A DNA stretch of 64,000 bases from an uncultured Prevotella sp. (GTDB lineage: Bacteria; Bacteroidota; Bacteroidia; Bacteroidales; Bacteroidaceae), in NCBI GenBank assembly GCA_900553595.1, contig USEC01000001.1:1-64000 (forward strand), given 5' to 3'. A program made the translations under genes and the position numbers. Positions within the stretch are counted from its first letter, which is position 1, and each line of letters opens with the position of its first letter. Of this stretch, positions 1-8,491 are shown one piece after another. A model generated the notes under the pieces. It had not been told where the DNA came from, did not search any database, and saw only the letters and a list, made by a program, of their open reading frames with translations.

Positions 1-1351
1 AACCGTCGTTGTTCCAGTCGATCCATACCTTGATGTAGTCGCCCTTCTGTGCGCGTCCCTTCACTTCAAGCTGTACAGTCTGTCCGGGTGCGAGGTCGGT
101 AGATTTGTCTCTGAAGTCGGAGTACTTCGACCAGTCGCTTGTGTTGTTGATGCTGCCGCACACCACGCTTGTGATGTACTTGTAGGCTGCGCCGTAGGTG
201 CTGCCCGACTTGCAGAGCGTACCCTTTGTGTTGCTTGTCGTAAACGAAACGGTGCGCGGAGTGAGTAAGCCGTCGCCCGGAGTGTCGTTGCGCACGGTGA
301 ATGTGTGTGTGCCTTCGCCGGAGCAGTCGATGCGCTTCTTGAATGTATATTGGAACTTTTCGCCGTTGGGGATGGTGGCACCTATTTCCTCGGTAGCGAG
401 TTCCGTCTCACCGTCGAGGAGTGTGAGCTTGGCGTCGCTGACGGGAGTCTTGCCGTAGTTGCGGAGCTCTATCTGCACCTTGGCGTATCTGCCCTTCTCG
501 TCGGGGTCGGGACCGAGCACGCGCATGAACTTCAAGCCTTTCTCCACGAGAGTCTCCGAAAGGTCGCCGGTGAAGCAGAAGTTGTAAGCACCGCCCGATG
601 CCACAATCTCGTTAAGAGAGCCTTCCTCCGACATGTAGATGATGGCGCCGTCCTTCGGCGTGGCGTCGCTGACGATGGCGAAGGCCGTCTCCTGCTTCTC
701 GCCGGTGTCCTCGGCATAGACGCTGAACCATGCCGACTCGATACGCAGCTTCTCGCCAAGCTCTATGTCGAAGCAATAGATGGGTGACTGGACTTCACCG
801 CGGTCGGGGTCGCCCACGACGCCTTCCGATTTCTTTCCATATACTTCAAAGGTCTTTTTATATAACACGGTGCCTGGATAGCCGTTGGCATCGTCGCAGA
901 AAGTCACGGTGAGCTTCATAGGGGTCTTCATCTTGCCGTTCTCGTCGAGATTGAAACGCTTTGTGAGCTCTTCGACATTGCTGAACGAATAGTCGGCGTT
1001 CACGAAGAAGGCGTATATGCGGATACCGTCGATGGGACACTGGTTGTTGGAGAAGTGCGAGAAGGCTCTCGAACGATAGTACTTGCCGCGGTAAGCGCAG
1101 AGGCTTCTGTCTGACTTCACGAAGCCTTTGTTGCCGCCGTAGTAAACGTCGATACCCTGGTCGTAAACCGTTCTCGAGTCGTCGCAGGGCATCTCGCCGT
1201 CGAACAACGAGCCTTTTACGGGAGCTCCCGATACTTTACTGTCAGCCGAATAGCCGACCCAACCAAAACATGGATTGTCGTTATCGGCGAAAGCACCGGC
1301 AGGCATAACCGCCAAGGCCGCCGTAACAAGGATTTGTAGAAACTTTTTCAT
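1..1351 (-). CDS. Secreted GEVED-type surface protein (3' partial)
   Basis: Reading frame open from an ATG at 1351 to the left edge without a stop, about 450 codons; the C-terminus is outside the window. The product starts with a clear signal peptide (MKKFLQILVTAALAVMPAGAFA), so it is exported. The middle carries extracellular beta-sandwich-like sequence (several 'LRNYGKTPVSDAKLTL' style strands). The last visible part, WIDWNNDG preceded by YSDF and LAPGQTVQLEV, matches the GEVED domain found in secreted Bacteroidetes proteins; such proteins often end in a T9SS tail, which would lie off the edge. A Bacteroidetes promoter lies upstream. Cargo or binding function cannot be told. Export is well supported; domain name is from motif recognition only. 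Confidence 0.8.
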   Translation of the reverse strand, partial: MKKFLQILVTAALAVMPAGAFADNDNPCFGWVGYSADSKVSGAPVKGSLFDGEMPCDDSRTVYDQGIDVYYGGNKGFVKSDRSLCAYRGKYYRSRAFSHFSNNQCPIDGIRIYAFFVNADYSFSNVEELTKRFNLDENGKMKTPMKLTVTFCDDANGYPGTVLYKKTFEVYGKKSEGVVGDPDRGEVQSPIYCFDIELGEKLRIESAWFSVYAEDTGEKQETAFAIVSDATPKDGAIIYMSEEGSLNEIVASGGAYNFCFTGDLSETLVEKGLKFMRVLGPDPDEKGRYAKVQIELRNYGKTPVSDAKLTLLDGETELATEEIGATIPNGEKFQYTFKKRIDCSGEGTHTFTVRNDTPGDGLLTPRTVSFTTSNTKGTLCKSGSTYGAAYKYITSVVCGSINNTSDWSKYSDFRDKSTDLAPGQTVQLEVKGRAQKGDYIKVWIDWNNDG

Positions 1352-1411
1352 AAGTGTCAATTTTTTTAGGTGATTGCTTTTGGATTTATAAAAAAGTGAT
1401 ATAGATTTTTA

Positions 1412-1443
1412 CAAATTTATTGGTTTTATGCGATACAGACAAA
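1412..1443 (-). promoter_or_regulatory. Bacteroidetes-type promoter for the GEVED protein gene
   Basis: On the minus strand a TAAATTTG -7 box (1412-1419) is preceded by TTTG (1440-1443) with a 20-bp spacer. It points at the start codon at 1351, giving a leader of roughly 55 nt. Confidence 0.65.
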
Positions 1444-1532
1444 AAAAATAAAAGAAATATGCGTGTTTTGGTGAAATATTTTTATTTCACCGTGGGTTTG
1501 CGATGGAAGAAGGGGGAAATATGCCTATTAGA

Positions 1533-1680
1533 AGTTAGGAATTAGGAGTTAGGAATTAGGAATTAGGAGGTCGAGCGTCTCGCTCGACAACACCATCCAA
1601 GCAATTTCTAACTTCTAATTCGTAATTCCTAATTAGCATATTTGCTTTGTGTTGTCGAGCGAGACGCTCGACCTCCTATC
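1533..1680. repeat. Family A nested palindrome, copy 1, with flanking heptamer array
   Basis: Two 29-nt arms (1565-1593 and 1649-1677) are perfect reverse complements around a 55-nt AT-rich centre. Each arm is itself a small hairpin, GTCGAGCG-TCT-CGCTCGAC on the left and GTCGAGCG-AGA-CGCTCGAC on the right. The arm is preceded by TTAGGAG/TTAGGAA heptamers (1533-1568). It lies between the promoter of the GEVED gene and the 3' end of the kinase gene. No coding is seen in 1352-1713. Confidence 0.85.
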
Positions 1681-1713
1681 CTTTTACTTTTTTACTCTTT
1701 TACCTTTTTACTC

Positions 1714-2463
1714 TTAACTCTCCCCCATCGGGTTCACGCCCATTTTGTGGTGTTTGAGATACCTTGTCCAGAACTTGCGGCGGCACTCCAGTGTCAGCTC
1801 CACGCATCTGTCGGCATCCATGTTGCGGGCGGCGGCGTAGCTGCGGGCGAGGGTTTCAAAGAAAGGGGTGGGTCCCCAAAGGCGTGCGAAGTTGGCGCAG
1901 CCCGCCTCGAGCGACACCTCGCCGAAGAACATACGGTTGATATCGACGATGGAGAATCGGTAAGTACCGTCGATGATGTCCCAGAGGATGTTGCCGGGAG
2001 AGAAGTCGCGGTGCAGCAGATGGGAGTTGTGCATCCGTGCCGCCATGCGTCCGAGAGCTTCGGCGAGGGGCGTGTATTGTTCGGGGGTGAGGTCGAGCAC
2101 ATCGTAGAAGCGGTGGCGGTAGGGGCATTGTATGCTTATGAAATAGGAATAGCATATAAGTCCGAACCTCCGCTCCTCGATGTATGCCACAGCCTCAGGC
2201 GTCTCTATGCCGGCAGCGTTGAGCAGCGACGGATAGACGAAGGCACGCTTGCCCTTTGCCATGCGCATTCCGGTGGAATAGATGATGGCGTTAGGGAGCG
2301 ACGGACGGTGGTAGCGTTTCACGTTGAGGAGTGTGCCGTCGGGAGCCCGCAACACCTTGATGAGGTTGCGGGCGGCATATACGGTCTCGCCCTCGGTGAG
2401 CATGAGCCGGGGTATGGTGACGATGAAGTCGCGCAGATGGGAGTATTCGGGGGAGAGAAGCAT
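1714..2463 (-). CDS. LPS core (Kdo/WaaP family) kinase
   Basis: 249 aa with the eukaryotic-like kinase fold of the Kdo kinase/WaaP family, which phosphorylates inner-core sugars of lipopolysaccharide at the cytoplasmic face. Visible motifs: a VKRYHR segment near residue 49 as the likely ATP lysine, the catalytic loop HRDFSPGN at 151-158, and the metal-binding DIN at 174-176. No signal peptide or TM segment. It is last in a minus-strand set with a GT4 glycosyltransferase, a lipid A acyltransferase and an MsbA-like exporter, which fits an LPS role. The 135 bp before the start are filled with family E repeats, so coupling to the upstream gene is loose. The substrate is inferred, not shown. Confidence 0.85.
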   Translation of the reverse strand: MLLSPEYSHLRDFIVTIPRLMLTEGETVYAARNLIKVLRAPDGTLLNVKRYHRPSLPNAIIYSTGMRMAKGKRAFVYPSLLNAAGIETPEAVAYIEERRFGLICYSYFISIQCPYRHRFYDVLDLTPEQYTPLAEALGRMAARMHNSHLLHRDFSPGNILWDIIDGTYRFSIVDINRMFFGEVSLEAGCANFARLWGPTPFFETLARSYAAARNMDADRCVELTLECRRKFWTRYLKHHKMGVNPMGES

Positions 2464-2598
2464 GGGAGTTAGGAGTTAGGAGTTAGGAGTTAGAAATTAC
2501 GAGTTAGAAATTGGGAGTTAGAAATTGGGAGTTGAGAAAATTATGAATTATGAATTGGGAGTTACGAATTAGGAATTGTGATTTGGGAAAATTATGAA
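2464..2598. repeat. Family E heptamer array (TTAGGAG-like)
   Basis: About 130 bp between the kinase start and the GT4 stop consist of degenerate 7-nt units such as GTTAGGA, GTTAGAA and ATTACGA, ending in ATGAATT units. No ORF, promoter or terminator recognised. Confidence 0.7.
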
Positions 2599-3738
2599 TT
2601 ATGAATTATGAATTTTCCCATACACTTCCATTACTTTCTGTGCGGCTGCGGTATTCTCGAAGCGGGCGACATATTCGCGGCTGCGGGCGATGCGGGCGTC
2701 GCGGAATTCGGCTCCGCGGAGCATCTGAGTAACGGCGGCGGCGAGTTCGTCGGGGCGGTCGGCATCGACATAAAGGTTGTCGGGTCCGCCCGCTTCCTCC
2801 AGACACGAGCCTTTGGCAGCCACTACGGGCAGTCCGCTCTGCACGGCTTCGATGATGGGAATGCCGAAACCTTCGTAGCGCGAGGGATAGACAAACGCTT
2901 CCGCCATCTGATAGACGGCGGGCAGGGCGTCGTTGCCGAGGTTGCTTATGATGTGCAGGCGTGAGGTGAGCGAGTGCTTATGGGCATAGTCGGTCACTAT
3001 TTTAGTGTAAGGAGTGGTGCGTCCCACGAGCACGAGATGCAGGTCGTCGGGCAGATGTTCGAGGGCTTGCAGCGCGAGCAGGGCGTTCTTGCGCATCTCA
3101 ATGGTGCCTACGGAGAGTATGTAGCGCGGCGGAAGTTGGTAGCGGTGGCGTATGTCGGCACGCAGTTCGTCGCTGACGAGTGTCTTGAAGCGTGTGCCGC
3201 AGCTCTGATACACCACGTCGATGCGGTCCTCCGGCACGCCGGCAAACTCCATTATGTCGAGTTTCGTACACTCGCTTATGGCTATGAAGCGTGTGGCTTC
3301 ACGGCAGGTATGGCGCAGCTTCCACTTGTATATCATCACATCGAGAGGGTTGTAGAACTCCGGATGCCGCCAGAAGATGACATCGTGTATGGTCACGACG
3401 GACGGAATGCCGGCCTTGGCTATGCCCATGGGAAGCTCGCCGGAGAGTCCGTGGAAGAGGCTTACGGCATCGGCACGGAGGTCGGCGATGATGCCATGCG
3501 AACGCCAGAGAGCCTTGGTGAAGGCGTTGCCGGCACGACGCGGATAGGCGAAAGCGACATTGTCGCGCTTCATTACCTGCGCCCGGAGGTCGTCGCGGCC
3601 TTGGTCGGGAGCGTAGAGGCGCAAGCGTGTGTCGGCATCGCAGAGCGGTGCGAGGTCGTTGATGAGGGTGCGGGCGTAGCTGCCCAGTCCGGTGGCATTG
3701 CGGACAACGCGTTTGGCGTCGAAACCGATTGTTGGCAT
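2599..3738 (-). CDS. GT4-type glycosyltransferase (mannosyltransferase-like)
   Basis: 379 aa, the usual length of a GT-B fold family 4 glycosyltransferase. The N-terminal domain starts GFDAKRVVRNATGLGSYAR, with the glycine-rich acceptor loop. The C-terminal domain carries ILSVGTIEMRKN, the nucleotide-sugar site LVLVGR, and the E-x7-E motif at E289 and E297 (YEGFGIPIIEA). Likely transfers a sugar from an NDP donor to lipid A core or another envelope glycan on the cytoplasmic side. It sits between the acyltransferase and the WaaP-like kinase in the same orientation, which suggests LPS core assembly. Donor and linkage cannot be read from sequence. Confidence 0.88.
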   Translation of the reverse strand: MPTIGFDAKRVVRNATGLGSYARTLINDLAPLCDADTRLRLYAPDQGRDDLRAQVMKRDNVAFAYPRRAGNAFTKALWRSHGIIADLRADAVSLFHGLSGELPMGIAKAGIPSVVTIHDVIFWRHPEFYNPLDVMIYKWKLRHTCREATRFIAISECTKLDIMEFAGVPEDRIDVVYQSCGTRFKTLVSDELRADIRHRYQLPPRYILSVGTIEMRKNALLALQALEHLPDDLHLVLVGRTTPYTKIVTDYAHKHSLTSRLHIISNLGNDALPAVYQMAEAFVYPSRYEGFGIPIIEAVQSGLPVVAAKGSCLEEAGGPDNLYVDADRPDELAAAVTQMLRGAEFRDARIARSREYVARFENTAAAQKVMEVYGKIHNS

Positions 3739-3774
3739 ATTGGTGGTTTTTTTGGGGGGTCTTGGGGAGAGGGG

Positions 3775-3892
3775 ATTTTACTACTAAGCCTTGCTGGGCC
3801 TTACAAAGCCTTACTAAGCCTTTGGGGAGATGGGCTTTGGCTGGATGGCTAAGCCTTTCTGAGCCTTTGGGGAGATGGGGAATGGGGGCTTT
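3775..3892. repeat. Family D decamer array (AAGCCTTTCT-like)
   Basis: Intergenic run of AAGCCTTGCT, GGGCCTTACA, AAGCCTTACT and AAGCCTTTGG type units between the acyltransferase stop and the GT4 start. Same family as arrays near 10.9, 12.3, 19.5, 26.6, 34.6, 55.3 and 56.1 kb. Confidence 0.75.
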
Positions 3893-3905
3893 TGTGAGCT
3901 TTCCC

Positions 3906-4835
3906 TTATTTCCTTGGCAGGACTTTGCCATCTACCACAATGAATTTGCGGTCGAACTCTTCGTGGGTGCGTTTCCAGCGGTTGTGGCTCCAGAGGTAGA
4001 AGCGTGGGTCGCGGCGGATGGTCTGTTCGAGGAGTTGGAAGAAGCGGCGTGTCACCTCATATTCGGGGAGGTCCTGCGGGGTGCGTGTGATGAGGTGGAA
4101 GCGGCAGGTGTAATAGCCGCGGCGGGGGCGTGTCATATCGATATAGAAGACGGCGTCGTGCATCTTGCGCATTATCCGTTCGGCGCCGGTGAACACGGGC
4201 GTGTCGTGATTGAGGAAAGGGAGCCACAGGTGTATGTTCTCCCACTTGGGACCCTGGTCGGCGATGTAGCCGAAAAGACTGCGTGTGCCTTCGCGCCGGA
4301 GTGTGAGGAGGCTGCGCAGGATGTCCTTCTTGGGCATCACTATACTCGACGGCTGCGACGAACGGAGTCTCTGGAAGAGTATGTCGAAGGCTTGCGAACG
4401 CAGGGGATGATAGATGAGTCCGCACTTGCGCTCCGGCTTCAGGGCTATGCCCACGCATGAGAGCCACTCCCAGTTGCAGTAGTGTCCGAGTATTGCGGCG
4501 GCGTCCTGCCCTTCGCTGAAGCACTTCTCCACCTCGTCGGCACCCTCTACGGTGAAGCGTCGGCGCAGTTGGCGGTCGCTGATGGTGAGGAGTTTCACCG
4601 CCTCCATGAAGTAGTCGCAGAACCATCGGTAGAATCCGCGTTCGGTCTTCGTCACCCAAGCGTCGTCCTTTTCGGGGAACGCCGAACATATATTCTGCCT
4701 CACTATGCGGCGACGGTAGCCCACCACATAATACATCAGCACGAAACCGATGTCGCTGATGCAGTAGAGCAAGCGCAACGGCAGCAGCGAAAGGAGGCTG
4801 AAGGCAGCCACGAGGAGGCGTGTTGAGAGAGTCAT
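3906..4835 (-). CDS. Lipid A biosynthesis acyltransferase (LpxL/HtrB family)
   Basis: 309 aa from the ATG at 4835; a longer frame begins upstream, but its extra residues overlap the ABC transporter gene and are arginine-rich and unlike the family. An N-terminal hydrophobic anchor (residues 7-40) precedes the acyltransferase domain, which has the HX4E catalytic motif at H118/E123 (GHYCNWEW). It transfers an acyl chain from acyl-ACP to lipid A at the inner membrane. It starts 35 bp after the MsbA-like exporter, so the two are probably co-transcribed and act in succession: acylation, then flipping. LpxL versus LpxM cannot be separated here. Confidence 0.9.
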   Translation of the reverse strand: MTLSTRLLVAAFSLLSLLPLRLLYCISDIGFVLMYYVVGYRRRIVRQNICSAFPEKDDAWVTKTERGFYRWFCDYFMEAVKLLTISDRQLRRRFTVEGADEVEKCFSEGQDAAAILGHYCNWEWLSCVGIALKPERKCGLIYHPLRSQAFDILFQRLRSSQPSSIVMPKKDILRSLLTLRREGTRSLFGYIADQGPKWENIHLWLPFLNHDTPVFTGAERIMRKMHDAVFYIDMTRPRRGYYTCRFHLITRTPQDLPEYEVTRRFFQLLEQTIRRDPRFYLWSHNRWKRTHEEFDRKFIVVDGKVLPRK

Positions 4836-4870
4836 AATCTTTTTGTTTTGTGATTGTCGGAGGCGTGTTG

Positions 4871-6697
4871 TCATGCCTGCATGTCGTGCAGCTTGCGATA
4901 GTAGCCACCAAGTGCGAGCAACTGGTCGTGCGTGCCGCGTTCCACGATGCGTCCTTCGTGCAGCACGCATATCTCGTCGGCGTTCTTGATGGTCGATAGT
5001 CGGTGCGCGATGGCTACGGTGGTGCGTGTCTTCATGAGGCGTTCGAGGGCGTCCTGCACGAGGCGTTCGCTCTCGGTGTCGAGTGCCGAGGTGGCCTCAT
5101 CGAGTATGAGTATTGGCGGATTCTTGAGTATCGCCCGTGCAATGCTCACTCGCTGCCGCTGCCCTCCGGAGAGTCTGCCGCCGCGGTCGCCTATGCATGT
5201 GTCGTAGCCTTCATCGCTCTGCATGATGAAGTCGTGCGCGTTGGCTATGCGTGCCGCCTGCTCCACCTGCTCCTGCGTCGCGCTGTCCACGCCGAAGGTG
5301 ATGTTGTTGCGGAACGAGTCGTTGAAGAGTATCGCCTCCTGGTTTACGTTTCCTATGAGCTGCCGCAGGTCGTGTATGCCGAGGCGTCGCACGTCGATGC
5401 CGTCGATGAGCACCTCTCCTTCCTGCACATCGTAGTAGCGCGGTATCAGATCGACGAGCGTCGATTTGCCGCTGCCGCTCTGTCCCACGAGTGCTATGGT
5501 CTTTCCCTTCTCTATCTTGAGGCAGATGTCGCGCAGTACCCACTGTTCGCCGTAGCGGAAGGAGACATGGCGGAACTCTATCTCGTGGCTGAACTCAGCT
5601 ATATGTACGGGGTTTTCGGGTTCGTGTATGGGGTTTTCGGCTTTCAGTACCTTATCGACACGCTCCATCGAAGCGAGTCCCTTGGGTATGTTGTATGCCG
5701 CCTTCGACACGTCTTTGAGCGGATTGATGATGCTGTAGAGCATGACGAGGTAATATATAAATGTGGGTCCGGAGAGCATCTGGCTGTTAAGGACGAGTAT
5801 TCCGCCCACCCATAGCACGATGACAATCATGAGTGTGCCGAGGAACTCGCTCATGGGGTGCGCCATCTGCTGGCGTATGGTGACGCGCTGCACTGCCGAC
5901 CTGTAGGCGGAGTTGATGGTGTCGAACTTCGTGTTCATCTTTTCTTCGGCGCAGAACGCCTTGATGATGCGCAGTCCGCCGAGTGTTTCCTCCACGATGC
6001 TCATGGTGTCGCTCCACAATGTCTGTGCATAGACGGAGTTGCGCTTGAGTTTTCTGCCCACCTGCCCCATGAGCCAGCCGAACACCGGCACGAAGAGCAG
6101 CGTGAAGAGTGTGAGCTGCCATGATATGACGATGAGCGCCGTGAAGTAGCACACGATGAGTATGGGGTTCTTGAAGAGCATGTCGAGCGACGCCATGATG
6201 CTGTTCTCCACCTCCTGCACATCGCCCGTCATGCGTGCGATGATGTCGCCTTTGCGCTCTTCGGAGAAGAATCCGAGCGGCAATGATGTTATCTTGCGGT
6301 AGAGCTGGTTGCGTATGTCGCGCACGATGCCGGTGCGGATAGGTGTGAGCGATGCCGACGAGACGAAGTTGGCACCGGTCTTCAGCAGCGTCATGAAGGC
6401 AAGGAAGAGTCCTATCACGAGCAGGGTCGTGGCAGGGTCGAGCGTGTCGATGAGCAGCCTGACATAGTAGTCGGCGTTGTTCGACGCCACTTCCTTTATG
6501 TTGTTCCAGTCCCACGGCATGAGTGTCGTCACAGTAGCCGTGCCTTGTGTGCGGAAGAGTATCTGCAGGATGGGTATGAGTGCGGCGAAAGAGAACACGT
6601 TGAGCAGTGCCGCAAGGAGGTTGAACACCACGGCAAGCACTATGTAACGCTTGTAGGGCGGTACGAAACGGCGGAATATGAGGAGAAATTCTTTCAT
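4871..6697 (-). CDS. ABC exporter, MsbA-like (ATP-binding plus permease)
   Basis: 608 aa half-transporter. The N-terminal transmembrane domain has about six helices (first near 18-48, others near 90-110, 175-208, 285-305, 310-335). The nucleotide-binding domain has Walker A GQSGSGKST near 405, a Q-loop (NVNQEAILF), signature LSGGQRQR near 509, Walker B ILILDEATSALD near 528 and a switch histidine (IAHRLST). Such proteins flip lipid A or other hydrophobic substrates across the inner membrane. The downstream acyltransferase and LPS glycosyl/kinase genes favour lipid A. First gene of the cluster; the gap to miaB holds a family B repeat. Confidence 0.9.
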   Translation of the reverse strand: MKEFLLIFRRFVPPYKRYIVLAVVFNLLAALLNVFSFAALIPILQILFRTQGTATVTTLMPWDWNNIKEVASNNADYYVRLLIDTLDPATTLLVIGLFLAFMTLLKTGANFVSSASLTPIRTGIVRDIRNQLYRKITSLPLGFFSEERKGDIIARMTGDVQEVENSIMASLDMLFKNPILIVCYFTALIVISWQLTLFTLLFVPVFGWLMGQVGRKLKRNSVYAQTLWSDTMSIVEETLGGLRIIKAFCAEEKMNTKFDTINSAYRSAVQRVTIRQQMAHPMSEFLGTLMIVIVLWVGGILVLNSQMLSGPTFIYYLVMLYSIINPLKDVSKAAYNIPKGLASMERVDKVLKAENPIHEPENPVHIAEFSHEIEFRHVSFRYGEQWVLRDICLKIEKGKTIALVGQSGSGKSTLVDLIPRYYDVQEGEVLIDGIDVRRLGIHDLRQLIGNVNQEAILFNDSFRNNITFGVDSATQEQVEQAARIANAHDFIMQSDEGYDTCIGDRGGRLSGGQRQRVSIARAILKNPPILILDEATSALDTESERLVQDALERLMKTRTTVAIAHRLSTIKNADEICVLHEGRIVERGTHDQLLALGGYYRKLHDMQA

Positions 6698-6748
6698 TTA
6701 TTCTTTTTTTTGTTCGGATGGGTTTATGCTTGGAGAGGTGTCAAAAAC

Positions 6749-6893
6749 GGGAGTTAGCCGAAGTTATCGGGAGTTAATCCGCCTGCGGCGGATGGAAGAT
6801 AACGGACATTACCATTAGTTTTTCAACGGGTTTTGCTATTGTCCGTTATCTTCCTTTAACTTCCGGCGAAGCCTAACTTCCGATAACTTCCTT
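6749..6893. repeat. Family B inverted repeat, copy 1
   Basis: Core arms GGAAGATAACGGACA (6794-6808) and TGTCCGTTATCTTCC (6840-6854) are perfect 15-bp inverted repeats. They are flanked by a small hairpin ATCCGCC-TGC-GGCGGAT on one side and GTTAGCCGAAGTTATC / GGCGAAGCCTAACTTCC segments outside. Related copies lie at 14769, 37911 and 49510. Confidence 0.85.
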
Positions 6894-6902
6894 CCATTTA
6901 AC

Positions 6903-8231
6903 CTACAAGCATTCTCCCAGCAGTGTTGCGCTTGTGCTGTCCACAATCTTCACCATCACACGCTCGCCTATGTGGTGTCCGTTCTTCGTGAACACCACTG
7001 CCTTGTTCTGCTCGGTGCGTCCCATGAGCTGTTCGCGCGAACGCTTGGAGAATCCTTCCACGAGCACCTCGAATGTCTTGCCCACATCCTTGGCGTTTTG
7101 TTCAGCAGAGACTTCCGTCTGGAGGCGTATCAGCTCGTTGAGGCGTTCTATCTTCACCTCCTCCGGCACGTTGTCGGGCAGGTGTTTGGCGGCGTATGTG
7201 CCCGGACGCTCGCTGTACTTGAACATGAACGCCGAGTCGAAGCGGCACTCACGCACGAGCGAGAGTGTCTCGGCGTGGTCTTCGGGAGTCTCGTCGTGAT
7301 AGCCCACGAAGATGTCGGTGGAGAGTCCGCAGCCCGGAATGATGCGCCTTATGGCTTCAACCTTTTCTATGTATTGCTCGCGTGTGTATTTGCGGTTCAT
7401 TAGTTTCAGAATCTTGTTGCTTCCGCTTTGTGCCGGGAAGTGTATGTGCTTGCAGAGGTTCGGCTCCTCGGCGATGGCGTGCAGTATGTCCTCCGTCATG
7501 TCTTCGGGGTTGGATGTGGTGAAGCGCACACGCATGTCGGGCACACTCTGCGCCACTTTTCTGAGCAGTTCGGCGAACGACACGCCGCCTTCCATGCGCT
7601 GTCCCGACGGTGTGAGTCCGTAGCTGTTCACGTTCTGTCCCAAGAGTGTCACCTCCTTGAATCCGCGTCCGTGCAGGTCGGCCACCTCACGGAGTATGCT
7701 CTCCACGTCGCGTGAGCGTTCTCTTCCGCGTGTGTAGGGCACAATGCAGTAGTGGCAGAAGTTGTTGCAACCGCGCATGATGCTGACGAATCCGCTCACA
7801 CGCCCCGTGCCGAGCCTCTGCGGCACGATGTCGCGGTAGGTCTCCGTGGTGCTCAGTTCTATGTTTATGGCGTTGTTGCCGTTCTCGCACTGCGCAATCA
7901 TGTCGGGCAGGTTGAGATAGGAGTCGGGTCCGCACACGAGGTTGGCGTAGTGGTTCTGTATGAGGTCGTCCTTCACACGCTCCGCCATGCAGCCGAGCAC
8001 GCCGAGAATAAGGCTTCTGCCCTTCTTCTGCTCGGCGTGGAGCATGTCGAGGCGGTTGTAGATCTTTGTCTCGGCATTCTCGCGTATGGAACAGGTGTTG
8101 AGGAAAATGGCGTCGGCCTCATCCTCGTTTCCGCACACTTCGTAGCCCGCCATCTGCATGATTGAGGCCACCACTTCCGAGTCTGCCACGTTCATCTGGC
8201 ATCCGTATGTCTCTATGAATAATTTTTTCAT
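6903..8231 (-). CDS. miaB: tRNA-2-methylthio-N6-dimethylallyladenosine synthase MiaB
   Basis: 442 aa, standard MiaB length. The N-terminal UPF0004 domain has its three auxiliary-cluster cysteines in YGCQMN, NTCSIRE and GCMAE. The radical-SAM motif follows as CNNFCHYCIVPYTRGRERSR, and a C-terminal TRAM domain ends the protein. The enzyme adds a methylthio group to i6A37 of tRNAs reading UNN codons, using two [4Fe-4S] clusters and SAM. MtaB and RimO are close paralogues, but the NTCSIRE and CIVPYTRG forms are those of MiaB. Transcribed divergently from the gene at 8492 from its own promoter. Confidence 0.95.
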   Translation of the reverse strand: MKKLFIETYGCQMNVADSEVVASIMQMAGYEVCGNEDEADAIFLNTCSIRENAETKIYNRLDMLHAEQKKGRSLILGVLGCMAERVKDDLIQNHYANLVCGPDSYLNLPDMIAQCENGNNAINIELSTTETYRDIVPQRLGTGRVSGFVSIMRGCNNFCHYCIVPYTRGRERSRDVESILREVADLHGRGFKEVTLLGQNVNSYGLTPSGQRMEGGVSFAELLRKVAQSVPDMRVRFTTSNPEDMTEDILHAIAEEPNLCKHIHFPAQSGSNKILKLMNRKYTREQYIEKVEAIRRIIPGCGLSTDIFVGYHDETPEDHAETLSLVRECRFDSAFMFKYSERPGTYAAKHLPDNVPEEVKIERLNELIRLQTEVSAEQNAKDVGKTFEVLVEGFSKRSREQLMGRTEQNKAVVFTKNGHHIGERVMVKIVDSTSATLLGECL

Positions 8232-8362
8232 TCCTTTTATTATAGTTTGCGAGTGACTGGTTTACGAACGATAAGGAGCTGCCCTCCGTCTGCCTGCCTT
8301 TTGCTTATAACAAGGCTATTTCACCGCCTTACCGTCACTCGTCTTCCTGATTACTTTCAATG

Positions 8363-8393
8363 CAAAGATAGCTGATTTCGCCCGAATTACAAA
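8363..8393 (-). promoter_or_regulatory. miaB promoter
   Basis: Minus-strand TATCTTTG (8363-8370) with TTTG (8390-8393) and a 19-bp spacer, matching the Bacteroidetes primary sigma consensus. Leader to miaB about 125 nt. Confidence 0.7.
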
Positions 8394-8430
8394 GCAATAT
8401 AAAGATGATGTTAAAAAAAACAGACATTTT

Positions 8431-8461
8431 TTTGGTTTGAAAAAAATAAATCGTATTTTTG
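8431..8461 (+). promoter_or_regulatory. Promoter of the secreted protein gene at 8492
   Basis: TTTG (8431-8434), 19-bp spacer, TATTTTTG (8454-8461); short A-rich leader to the ATG at 8492. Divergent to the miaB promoter. Confidence 0.7.
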
Positions 8462-8491
8462 TGACCATATAACCCTAAAAAATAAAAGCTT

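Noticed and set aside
1642..2472. 276-codon plus-strand ORF
   Set aside because: Antisense shadow of the WaaP-like kinase; composition is typical of a mirrored GC-rich frame and no domain is recognisable.
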